From the NCBI GenBank assembly GCA_046153505.1, contig JBJXDT010000052.1:1-6729 (forward strand): a stretch of 6,729 bases of DNA, given 5' to 3'. The DNA comes from JBJXDT01 sp046153505 (lineage in GTDB: Bacteria; Pseudomonadota; Gammaproteobacteria; Burkholderiales; Methylophilaceae). A program made the translations under genes and the position numbers. Shown piece after piece: positions 1 through 6,729 of the stretch; within the stretch, counting starts at the first letter, position 1; each line of letters opens with the position of its first letter. The notes under the pieces are model-generated. The model saw only the letters and a list, made by a program, of their open reading frames with translations. It had not been told where the DNA came from and ran no database searches.

Positions 1-9
1 TAAACCAAT

Positions 10-47
10 CTTGATTTTACTTTTTTGAAAGTCAGCTTTAGATCAAG
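10..47. promoter_or_regulatory. Imperfect nested inverted repeat (possible operator or upstream-gene terminator)
   Basis: CTTGAT at 10-15 is the exact reverse complement of ATCAAG at 42-47. Inside it, AAAG at 28-31 pairs with CTTT at 36-39 across a TCAG loop. Unpaired T-rich sequence separates the two stems. The element could be a weak terminator for a gene left of the window, a protein-binding dyad, or chance in AT-rich DNA. No good T tract follows it directly, which argues against a strong terminator. Confidence 0.2.
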
Positions 48-199
48 CAATTTTGCAAGTCGAATGGCAAAAAACGACCCATTGCGGAAGTTCGCTGACT
101 AGAAACGTATGACTGAAACATCCCCAAAGCAGAAGTTGGCATATACATGGTCTGAAGCTAAAAACGCCAGCATTATTCACAAAAATTACTAGAAAGCAT

Positions 200-228
200 T
201 TGTATTATCAAGTTAAGTTTGGTAAATT
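200..228 (+). promoter_or_regulatory. Weak candidate sigma-70 promoter just before the first gene
   Basis: TTGTAT at 200-205 (3 of 6 to TTGACA) and TAAATT at 223-228 (4 of 6 to TATAAT) are separated by 17 bases. If used, transcription would begin about at the ATG at 235 and give a leaderless or nearly leaderless message, which would fit the missing Shine-Dalgarno sequence. The match is poor, and such matches are common in AT-rich DNA. It is recorded only as the best-spaced candidate next to the gene. A metal-regulated promoter further upstream is equally possible. Confidence 0.2.
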
Positions 229-234
229 AGTCTT

Positions 235-630
235 ATGGCGTTGAACAAAACCAAATGGATTACCTTGTTACTGGCAATTTTCTTTGTAATTTTGCAAGTA
301 TTACAGCCATTTATCCATGCCCATCTAGATGCAAATCATTCACCTCATGAAGCTGGTTTTCACGTAGGTGCAGAACATGAAGAATATTTTGATAATCATT
401 CAAATAAAATCACTGACTATCCACATGCTGCACACATAGTCACAGTATCATCTGCAATAAAACAAGATATTGATTCTGCTTTGTTGTTTGATCTGTTGCC
501 GTTGCTTGTACTTTGCCTATGCTTTTTCATTTTATTGCGACCTACTTTAGTCGTATATCCTCAATTAAGTTTATTATCTTATCAACGTCTTAGAAAAAGA
601 CTTCCTGCCACGCGCGCACCTCCTCGTTAA
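235..630 (+). CDS. Small histidine-rich membrane protein, CzcI-like by position
   Basis: This 131-residue protein has an N-terminal hydrophobic segment (about residues 8-27), a hydrophilic histidine-rich stretch (His at 28, 30, 35, 38, 43, 48, 55, 64 and 67), a second hydrophobic segment (about 82-101, with Cys94 and Cys96) and a basic tail ending RLPATRAPPR. The likely topology is two membrane spans with the histidine-rich loop in the periplasm, although the first segment could be a cleaved signal. The loop could bind Zn, Co, Ni or Cu. In C. metallidurans a small histidine-containing protein, CzcI, lies directly upstream of czcC; this gene matches it in place and general character, but I see no convincing sequence match. 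ATG 235 is the first start after an in-frame stop at 223. No good Shine-Dalgarno precedes it. A metal-sensing or metal-buffering accessory role is inference. Confidence 0.8.
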   Translation: MALNKTKWITLLLAIFFVILQVLQPFIHAHLDANHSPHEAGFHVGAEHEEYFDNHSNKITDYPHAAHIVTVSSAIKQDIDSALLFDLLPLLVLCLCFFILLRPTLVVYPQLSLLSYQRLRKRLPATRAPPR

Positions 631-656
631 TTTTCTCATCTAGTCGTTTTTTAAAC

Positions 657-673
657 TTGGTTTTTTTAACCAA
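657..673. promoter_or_regulatory. Small hairpin in the gap before czcC
   Basis: TTGGTT at 657-662 and AACCAA at 668-673 form a perfect 6-bp inverted repeat around a five-T loop, within the 65-base gap between the small gene and czcC. The hexamer AACTTG also occurs twice here (654-659 and 672-677). There is no T run after the stem, so a strong intrinsic terminator is unlikely. It could tune read-through, mRNA processing or czcC translation, or serve as a protein-binding site. With only two G-C pairs it is weak, and chance cannot be excluded. Confidence 0.3.
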
Positions 674-685
674 CTTGAGTTAATT

Positions 686-690
686 AGGAG
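686..690 (+). promoter_or_regulatory. Shine-Dalgarno sequence of czcC
   Basis: AGGAG lies five bases before ATG 696. It is the clearest ribosome binding site in the window and fixes the czcC start. It contrasts with the absence of such a site before the small gene at 235, which suggests stronger translation of the pump genes. Confidence 0.8.
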
Positions 691-695
691 TTCCT

Positions 696-1940
696 ATGAT
701 CAAGCCCATTTACGCTATGTGGATCTTATTCACATTTCTAGGCTTACAAAATTTAGCTGTAAGAGCTGAAACTATAACAGTCGACCTTAGTGAAGCTACA
801 GTCTTAACTTTACAAGCCAACCCTGATCTTGCTGTTGCGATGCGAGGTCGGGAAATTGAAAGCGGTCAACAGTTACAGGCTGCTTCTCGTCCAAATCCTA
901 CCTTGTCTGGTCAAGTACAAGATTTACGTAGTCAAAATCGTGTCACTACAATTGCCATCAGTCAGCAGTTAGAAACTGCTGACAAACGTGACAAACGTAT
1001 GGTTGCCGCTGGCGCAGCTTTCGATATTGCAGAAGTCGATATTCATATTGCGCAAGCTGAAATCAGCGCTAAGACTTATGCAGCCTTTTATCAGGTACTA
1101 GCAGCTCAACAAGCACAGAAACTGGCGCAAGAATTACTAGAAATTGCTACCACTACCAAGGATACGACCACTAAGCGCGTATTAGCAGGCAAGATTTCTC
1201 CAGTAGAAGAAACCAAAGCTAAAGTTGCTGAAGCAAGTTTAAAAATTGATCTTGCAAACTCGAATCAACAACTAGCTATATCCAAACAGCGTTTAGCCAG
1301 TTTGTGGGCAAAAAGTGAAGGTCAGACTGATTATGTAGTGGTAGGTGAACTAGAAAACCTGAAAGAGTTACCGAAGCAAAGTGAATTAATGGCGCAACTA
1401 GCAGACTCACCTCGCCTTAAAAAAGCAGCTTTGGCTATTCAGGAAAAGCAAGCCATAAGTAATATTGAATTATCAAAACAAACACCAGATGTGACCGTTA
1501 GCTTAGGAGTACAGCGCAATGAAGAACTCGGCGGTATTACCCAAGCGATGATTGGTTTATCTATTCCAATCCCCGTTTTTGACAAAAATCAGGGTAACTT
1601 ACTAAGTGCAAAAGCGCGTGAATATCAATCCATAGATGAAAAGACAGCTCTCGAAAATCAATTACAAACTGAATTAAAAGACGCTTACAGTCGCAGACAA
1701 TTACAAGTAGAAGCGTCCAATATGTATAAACAAGATATTTTGCAAGGCGCGCAAAGTGCATATGAGGCTGCGCGCAAAGGATTCGAATATGGAAAGTTTA
1801 GTTTTTTAGAAGTGCTTGATGCACAACGCACTTTATTCCAAGCCAAAATGCAGTTTATCCAAACTTTAACTATGGCTCACATTGCTGAGGCAGATATTCA
1901 AAGAATATTGGGTCGTTCAAACTTAAAGGAAACACCATGA
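696..1940 (+). CDS. czcC: Outer-membrane factor of the metal efflux pump (TolC/OEP family, CzcC-like)
   Basis: CzcC forms the trimeric outer-membrane channel and periplasmic tunnel through which the CzcCBA complex expels divalent metal ions. The 414-residue length is normal for the family. An N-terminal signal peptide has a hydrophobic core at about 9-22 and a likely cut after Ala24 (VRA/E). No lipobox cysteine follows, so a lipid anchor is not expected. Two OEP repeats are visible, about 30-210 and 230-410, each rich in long Ala/Gln/Lys/Glu helices. Family landmarks are ANPDLAVA (41-48), LSIPIPVFDKNQG (288-300) and the stretch at 362-384 containing YGKFSFLEVLDAQR. AGGAG precedes the ATG by five bases. 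The stop codon overlaps the czcB start in ATGA, which indicates translational coupling. The family is clear; metal specificity cannot be read from this subunit. Confidence 0.93.
   Translation: MIKPIYAMWILFTFLGLQNLAVRAETITVDLSEATVLTLQANPDLAVAMRGREIESGQQLQAASRPNPTLSGQVQDLRSQNRVTTIAISQQLETADKRDKRMVAAGAAFDIAEVDIHIAQAEISAKTYAAFYQVLAAQQAQKLAQELLEIATTTKDTTTKRVLAGKISPVEETKAKVAEASLKIDLANSNQQLAISKQRLASLWAKSEGQTDYVVVGELENLKELPKQSELMAQLADSPRLKKAALAIQEKQAISNIELSKQTPDVTVSLGVQRNEELGGITQAMIGLSIPIPVFDKNQGNLLSAKAREYQSIDEKTALENQLQTELKDAYSRRQLQVEASNMYKQDILQGAQSAYEAARKGFEYGKFSFLEVLDAQRTLFQAKMQFIQTLTMAHIAEADIQRILGRSNLKETP
1925..1930 (+). promoter_or_regulatory. Shine-Dalgarno sequence of czcB inside the czcC 3' end
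   Basis: AAAGGA lies six bases before ATG 1937, within the last codons of czcC. It supports this start and, with the ATGA overlap at 1937-1940, re-initiation by ribosomes that finish czcC. Confidence 0.7.
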
Positions 1941-3547
1941 AACTTAATAAACAAATGTGGTTAATTATTGCAATTATATTGTTAGGAATTATAGCTGCAG
2001 GATTTATATTAAAAACAGAAAAGCCTGCCATGGATGAACATGGGCATGGTGAGCATGCGGAAGAAGCAAATGCATCTGTCGGTGATACTATGAAAAAGCG
2101 ACCTGCACATGGTGAGGCAGGACATAACCATGAAAAAGATCATTTGGCCTCTTCTACAGCAAATGATACGCTCAGTGAACAAGGCCATAATCATCCTGCC
2201 ATGGTTAAGGAAAGCGTAAAAGGGCCGCACGGTGGTAAGTTATTTACCGACGGTGAATACGCTATAGAAGTGACGATCTTTGAGCAAAATCAGCCACCAC
2301 AATTCAGACTTTATACATATTTAAACAACAAATTATTAGCACCAAAAGATTCTTTAATTAAATTAACTCTGAAACGGTTAGGCCGTGAGACGGAATTATT
2401 CAATCTCATACCAGAAAATAATTACTTAACATCAAATACTACTGTTGTCGAACCTCACTCTTTCAAAGTAAAAATTGATGTAAGTTATGAAGGTAAAGCG
2501 CATACGTTTAGCTATGACGAAGTTGAGGCAAGAGTGACGCTTACGAATGAGCAGCTTAAACATAATGCCATAGAGGTATTAACGGCTGGCCCCGCTAATA
2601 TTCAAACTAACTTAAAATTGATTGGCGAAATTACTTTAAATGCAGACAAAGCTGTGAAAGTGCTGCCGCGCTTGGGTGGGATAGTAGAAAGCGTTGCGGC
2701 AAATGTGGGTAGTACGGTCAAAAAGGGTCAAACATTAGTGGTGCTTTCAAGTACAGGCGTAGCAGAAAATCGTGGTGATTTGGCCGCTGCACAGCAACGA
2801 TTGAGTTTAGCTAAAACTACATTTGCACGTGAAGAAAGTTTATGGCGAGAAAAAATATCAGCTGATCAAGATTATTTAGCAGCTAAAAATGAATTGGAAT
2901 TGGCTCAAATTGAAGTGTCCCGCCAAAGACAAATATTGGTAGGTATGGGAATTAGTAGTGGTAGCGGTACGCGTTATACACTGACAGCACCTATATCAGG
3001 CGTGGTTACGCGTAAGCAAATATCAGTTGGACAAGTAGTCGATATGTCACAAATCTTATTTGAAATAGCAGATTTAAATACAGTATGGGCAGAAATTAGC
3101 GTTCCAACAAAAGATTTGGGAGTTGTTAAAACAGGTCAACAAGTCACTGTAGCCGCAACAGCATTTGCACAGACTGAAAAAGGTGTAATCACCTATATAG
3201 CACCACTGGTCAATGCACAAAGCCGCACCGCGGTTGCTCGTGTGGTGTTACCAAATCCAAAAAGAAGTTGGTTAGTTGGTTTGCCAGTCAACATTGATTT
3301 GGTGGCAAATGAAGTGAATGTGCCATTGGCTGTATCTGTTGAGGCCATACAAAGTTTGCACTATGGTGATGTGGTTTTTGGGCGATATGGTGAATATTTT
3401 GAAGCGCGACCAGTAGAGCTTGGACGCCGAGACAACAAATATGTAGAAGTATTAACTGGCTTAAATAATGGTGAACAATACGCTGCAGGGAATAGTTTCG
3501 TCGTAAAAGCTGAGCTTGGCAAAGCGGGAGCCACACATGACCACTAA
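1937..3547 (+). CDS. czcB: Periplasmic adaptor (membrane fusion protein) of the metal efflux pump, CzcB-like
   Basis: CzcB bridges the inner-membrane pump CzcA and the channel CzcC, and in metal-efflux adaptors may also hand over metal ions. In this 536-residue protein an N-terminal membrane anchor (about 7-25, no lipobox Cys) is followed by a histidine-rich linker (His35, 37, 40, 58, 63, 65, 69, 84, 86). An extra beta-rich domain at about 96-200 opens with GPHGG (His98). The standard adaptor core follows: first lipoyl half (about 239-272), helical hairpin (275-335), second lipoyl half (about 347-380, with APISGVV and ending near DLNTVW), beta-barrel (380-460) and membrane-proximal domain (460-530). 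The tail ends HDH. The extra N-terminal domain makes it longer than simple adaptors, but I recall the same GPHGG-type domain in other CzcB-like proteins. It overlaps czcC by 4 bases and czcA by 11. Zn/Co/Cd-type assignment rests mainly on CzcA. Confidence 0.93.
   Translation: MKLNKQMWLIIAIILLGIIAAGFILKTEKPAMDEHGHGEHAEEANASVGDTMKKRPAHGEAGHNHEKDHLASSTANDTLSEQGHNHPAMVKESVKGPHGGKLFTDGEYAIEVTIFEQNQPPQFRLYTYLNNKLLAPKDSLIKLTLKRLGRETELFNLIPENNYLTSNTTVVEPHSFKVKIDVSYEGKAHTFSYDEVEARVTLTNEQLKHNAIEVLTAGPANIQTNLKLIGEITLNADKAVKVLPRLGGIVESVAANVGSTVKKGQTLVVLSSTGVAENRGDLAAAQQRLSLAKTTFAREESLWREKISADQDYLAAKNELELAQIEVSRQRQILVGMGISSGSGTRYTLTAPISGVVTRKQISVGQVVDMSQILFEIADLNTVWAEISVPTKDLGVVKTGQQVTVAATAFAQTEKGVITYIAPLVNAQSRTAVARVVLPNPKRSWLVGLPVNIDLVANEVNVPLAVSVEAIQSLHYGDVVFGRYGEYFEARPVELGRRDNKYVEVLTGLNNGEQYAAGNSFVVKAELGKAGATHDH
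3526..3530 (+). promoter_or_regulatory. Shine-Dalgarno sequence of czcA inside the czcB 3' end
   Basis: GGGAG lies six bases before ATG 3537 and sits within the last codons of czcB. It supports the overlapping czcA start and keeps production of adaptor and pump linked. Confidence 0.7.
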
Positions 3548-6500
3548 AATCAAAAACACAGCAAATGAAGCTAATGGTTTTTTTGAAAAACTGATTTCAT
3601 TTGCAATTGATCAACGGTGGTTGGTAATGCTCATCAGCTTGGGTGTAGCAATACTGGGAATTGTTAGTTATCAACACTTACCTATTGACGCAGTACCCGA
3701 TATTACCAATGTGCAAGTACAGATTAACTCAGTTGCACCTGGGTATTCGCCTCTGGAAACCGAACAGCGAATTACCTACCCGATAGAAACATCGATGGCA
3801 GGTCTTCCAAATTTAGAAGAAACACGTTCTATTTCGCGCTATGGCTTGTCCCAAGTCACGGTCGTGTTTAAAGAAGGCACAGATATTTATTTTGCACGGC
3901 AACTCGTTGCAGAACGTATTGCAAAAGTAAAAGAAAAACTGCCTGCTGGAATCCTATCCGAAATGGGACCGACCGCCACAGGCTTAAGTGAAATTTTTAT
4001 GTGGATAGTTTCAGCCAAACCAGGCGCATTAAAACCAGATGGAACCCCATATACCGCAATGGATTTACGTGAAGTGCAAGATTGGATTATTAAACCACAA
4101 TTACGCAATGTTCCAGGGGTGACAGAAATAAATACTGTCGGAGGGTATAGTAAACAATTTCAAGTATCACCCAATTTAGATGCTTTAGTCAGTTATGGGC
4201 TAACGATGAGTGACATCTTGAATGCCTTAGAGAAAAACACTAACAATCAAGGCGCAGGCTATATTGAAAAGTTAGGTGAGCAATATTTAATACGCGTACC
4301 GGGACAAATTACAGTCAACAGTAAAAATCAATCAATTGCTTTAAATGCGCTATCAAACGTAGTTTTAGATACTCGTAATGGCACACCAATTAGAGTTCAG
4401 GATGTAGCAACTGTATCCATTGCCAGTGATTTGCGTACAGGTGCTGCTACCATGAATAGTGAAGAGGTGGTGTTAGGTACGGTATTTATGTTGATTGGCG
4501 AAAATAGTCGTGAAGTTTCTCAAGAGGTTGCTAGTAGATTAGCTGAAGTGAATAAAACACTACCACCAGGTATTGTCGCTAATACAGTCTATGACCGTAC
4601 TATTTTGATTGATAAAGCTATTAACACTGTTAAAAAGAACCTGATTGAAGGCGCGCTTCTAGTTATTGCAATTTTGTTTATATTTTTGGGCAATATTCGC
4701 GCTGCACTTATAACCATGTGTGTGATTCCGTTAGCTATGTTGATGACATTTACTGGCATGGTGACATATAAAATCAGCGCCAATCTAATGAGTTTAGGTG
4801 CTCTTGATTTTGGGATTATTATTGATGGCGCAGTTGTGATTGTTGAAAACGCGATGCGACGCTTAGCTCACACACAAAGTGAATTGGGTAGAAATTTAAC
4901 TAGAAAAGAGAGGTTCGCAGAAGTTTTTTATGCAGCCCGTGAGGCAAGGCGACCCCTCATTTATGGTCAGCTGATTATTATGGCAGTCTATTTGCCTATT
5001 TTTACCCTTACAGGGGTAGAAGGCAAAATGTTCTACCCAATGGCATTTACTGTAGTCATTGCATTAATCGCTGCGATGATTATTTCTGTTACTTTTATTC
5101 CTGCAGCAATTGCACTTTTAGTGACTGGTCGCGTGGAAGAAAAAGAAAATAAAGTCATGCATTGGGTAAATAAAATATATGCACCAATACTAGATTGGAC
5201 ACTAAACAACAAAGCGGTGGTATTGATGTTAGCTGCAACCATTGTAGTGTTAAGCAGTTTGTTGCTGACACGCATGGGCAGTGAGTTTGTGCCTAGTTTA
5301 GACGAAGGTGATATTGCACTACATGCTTTGCGTATTCCAGGTACTAGCTTAAACCAAGCGGTCGGCATGCAGCAAGAGCTAGAAAAAACTATTAAAGCGT
5401 TCCCACAAGTTGATAGAGTATATGCAAAACTAGGTACTGCAGAAATCGCTACTGACCCTATGCCACCAAGTGTGGCGGATACTTTTATCATTTTAAAGCC
5501 AAGAGCTGAGTGGCCAGATGCAAGTTTGAGTAAAAATGCACTTATTGATCAAATACAATCAGCAGTATCAAAAGTGCCAGGTAATAATTATGAATTTACC
5601 CAACCAATACAAATGCGTTTTAATGAACTCATCTCTGGGGTGCGCAGTGATGTAGCTGTCAAAGTGTTTGGCGATGATTTAGATGTAATGGCTGATACAG
5701 CTGCAAAAATTGCTGAGGTACTTGAAAAAACTTCAGGAAGTGCTGACGTAAAAAAAGAGCAAACTGCAGGCTTACCTGTGTTAACTGTGAATATTGACCG
5801 AGAGAAAATTGCACGTTTAGGTGTCAATATGGAAGATATTCAAACAGCTGTAAGTATTGCCATGAATGGTATGCATGCAGGTGCAGTATATGATGGTGAT
5901 AGGCGTTTTGATATTGTTGTGCGCTTAGAAGAATCACAGCGATTGGACACGGCAATCTTAGAACGTTTGCCAATCAAGCTAAATGTAAATGAAACTGCTA
6001 CCTATATGCGACTAAACGAACTTGCAACCTTAGAAGTTCTGCAAGGTGCAAACCAGTTTAGTCGTGCCAATGGCAAACGTAATGTGGTCGTTACTGCCAA
6101 TGTGCGTAACCGTGATATAGGTTCATTTGTTGCAGAGGCGAAGACAAGTATTGCAAAAGATGTCAAAATACCCGCTGGAAATTGGCTGGAATGGGGCGGT
6201 ACTTTTAAGCAATTGCAATCTGCCTCAGACCGCTTAAAAATAGTGATTCCATTGGCTTTAGTGATTGTACTTATGCTGCTTTATGCAGTATTTGGTAACT
6301 TCAAAGACGGCCTTATTGTTTTTAGTGGAATTCCGTTTGCCTTAACTGGCGGGGTTACTGCACTTTGGATTGCTGGTATTCCATTATCAATTTCTGCAGG
6401 CGTAGGTTTTATTGCACTATCGGGTGTCGCCGTGCTAAACGGCTTAGTGATGATTACCTTCATTAACAATCTGCGCTCAGAGGGTTATGCGCTAAATGAG

Positions 6501-6729
6501 GCGGTATTTCGAGGTGCCCTGACAAGATTGCGTCCTATATTGATTACAGCTTTGGTAGCTTCATTTGGTTTTATTCCTATGGCAATAGCTACTGGTGTGG
6601 GTGCAGAAGTGCAACGGCCATTAGCTACTGTTGTTATTGGAGGCGTGTTGTCTTCTACTTTGCTTACTATATTAGTGCTACCTTTGTTATACACAATGGT
6701 GCATCATTCAAATCTAGAATTCATCAAGG
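3537..6729 (+). CDS. czcA: Heavy-metal RND efflux pump, CzcA-like (3' end cut by window)
   Basis: CzcA is the trimeric inner-membrane proton/cation antiporter that powers the complex, taking divalent metal from periplasm or cytoplasm. The frame is open from ATG 3537 to the window edge: 1,064 codons plus one base, with no stop. C. metallidurans CzcA is about 1,060 residues, so probably only a short tail is missing. Visible parts are TM1 (about 28-46) followed by LPIDAVPDITNVQV; a periplasmic domain to about 368; TM2-TM6 (about 369-529); TM7 (about 560-577); a second periplasmic domain with DPMPPS (640-645); and C-terminal membrane segments from about 902, including SGVAVLNGLV (962-971). TM4 carries DFGIIIDGAVVIVEN with Asp424, Asp430 and Glu437, spaced like the proton/metal residues D402, D408 and E415 of C. 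metallidurans CzcA. This is the divalent-cation class, unlike CusA-type Cu/Ag pumps. About 14 residues precede the usual CzcA N-terminus. Zn/Co/Cd is likeliest; Ni/Co is possible. Confidence 0.93.
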   Translation, partial: MTTKIKNTANEANGFFEKLISFAIDQRWLVMLISLGVAILGIVSYQHLPIDAVPDITNVQVQINSVAPGYSPLETEQRITYPIETSMAGLPNLEETRSISRYGLSQVTVVFKEGTDIYFARQLVAERIAKVKEKLPAGILSEMGPTATGLSEIFMWIVSAKPGALKPDGTPYTAMDLREVQDWIIKPQLRNVPGVTEINTVGGYSKQFQVSPNLDALVSYGLTMSDILNALEKNTNNQGAGYIEKLGEQYLIRVPGQITVNSKNQSIALNALSNVVLDTRNGTPIRVQDVATVSIASDLRTGAATMNSEEVVLGTVFMLIGENSREVSQEVASRLAEVNKTLPPGIVANTVYDRTILIDKAINTVKKNLIEGALLVIAILFIFLGNIRAALITMCVIPLAMLMTFTGMVTYKISANLMSLGALDFGIIIDGAVVIVENAMRRLAHTQSELGRNLTRKERFAEVFYAAREARRPLIYGQLIIMAVYLPIFTLTGVEGKMFYPMAFTVVIALIAAMIISVTFIPAAIALLVTGRVEEKENKVMHWVNKIYAPILDWTLNNKAVVLMLAATIVVLSSLLLTRMGSEFVPSLDEGDIALHALRIPGTSLNQAVGMQQELEKTIKAFPQVDRVYAKLGTAEIATDPMPPSVADTFIILKPRAEWPDASLSKNALIDQIQSAVSKVPGNNYEFTQPIQMRFNELISGVRSDVAVKVFGDDLDVMADTAAKIAEVLEKTSGSADVKKEQTAGLPVLTVNIDREKIARLGVNMEDIQTAVSIAMNGMHAGAVYDGDRRFDIVVRLEESQRLDTAILERLPIKLNVNETATYMRLNELATLEVLQGANQFSRANGKRNVVVTANVRNRDIGSFVAEAKTSIAKDVKIPAGNWLEWGGTFKQLQSASDRLKIVIPLALVIVLMLLYAVFGNFKDGLIVFSGIPFALTGGVTALWIAGIPLSISAGVGFIALSGVAVLNGLVMITFINNLRSEGYALNEAVFRGALTRLRPILITALVASFGFIPMAIATGVGAEVQRPLATVVIGGVLSSTLLTILVLPLLYTMVHHSNLEFIK

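Larger units (their letters stand above)
1..234. other. Non-coding leader upstream of the efflux operon
   Basis: I see no convincing gene here. The frame of the first gene is closed by a TAA at 223-225, ten bases before its ATG. The stretch is AT-rich and has a few weak dyads: CTTGAT/ATCAAG at 10-15 and 42-47, AATGG/CCATT at 63-67 and 79-83. The octamer ACTAGAAA occurs at 98-105 and 188-195. The operon promoter and any metal-responsive operator probably lie here, because no other upstream space is visible. I do not recognise a clear MerR-type, ArsR-type or Zur operator. The gene to the left, and whether a divergent regulator shares this region, cannot be seen. Confidence 0.6.

Noticed and set aside
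63..83. AATGG/CCATT inverted repeat
   Set aside because: Only five pairs around an 11-base loop with no extension on either side; not distinguishable from chance.
657..690. Intrinsic terminator between the small gene and czcC
   Set aside because: The stem is only 6 bp with two G-C pairs and is followed by mixed sequence, not a T run; the T tract is in the loop.
5033..5491. 152-codon open frame on the minus strand inside czcA
   Set aside because: It lies entirely opposite a strongly conserved part of CzcA (TM6 to the DPMPPS region). Its translation is low-complexity in Ser/Thr/Ala/Ile, as expected from an antisense shadow.
1561..6694. Other minus-strand open frames opposite czcC, czcB and czcA
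   Set aside because: All are short, lie within well-supported + strand genes, and show no recognisable domain or supporting start site.
1..6729. Mobile element, CRISPR array, tRNA or other RNA gene
   Set aside because: I found no transposase-like frame, terminal inverted repeats, regularly spaced repeats or tRNA-like cloverleaf. The window is almost filled by the four coding regions.

Overview
The window holds a heavy-metal efflux operon of the CzcCBA (HME-RND) type. Reading left to right on the + strand: a 234-base non-coding leader; a small histidine-rich membrane protein in the position of czcI; an outer-membrane factor (czcC); a periplasmic adaptor (czcB); and the inner-membrane RND pump (czcA), which runs off the right edge without a stop codon. 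All supported genes are on the + strand. The minus-strand open frames are short and lie opposite these genes, so I do not annotate them.

The DNA is AT-rich (roughly 40% GC by eye) and uses A/T-ending codons evenly across the four genes, so nothing suggests that one gene was acquired separately. From memory, CzcA and CzcB most resemble Cupriavidus metallidurans CzcA/CzcB and relatives in Beta- and Gammaproteobacteria. A low-GC Gram-negative proteobacterium is the safest host call; genus cannot be set from the sequence.

The three Czc genes form a tight unit. czcC and czcB share a 4-base ATGA, and czcB and czcA overlap by 11 bases. Each has a recognisable Shine-Dalgarno sequence, so the parts of one complex are probably translated together. 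In the assembled pump, CzcA uses proton import to move divalent cations, CzcB links it to the outer-membrane channel, and CzcC carries metal out of the cell. The CzcA TM4 motif, with three acidic residues spaced as in C. metallidurans CzcA, points to a divalent-cation pump (Zn/Co/Cd, or Ni/Co) and away from the Cu/Ag (CusA) class.

Periplasmic histidines are prominent: nine in the small upstream protein and ten in the CzcB N-terminal region. No regulator gene lies in the window. The operon is a known system; the least characterised part is the small histidine-rich protein with a basic RAPP-type tail, which also lacks a clear ribosome binding site.
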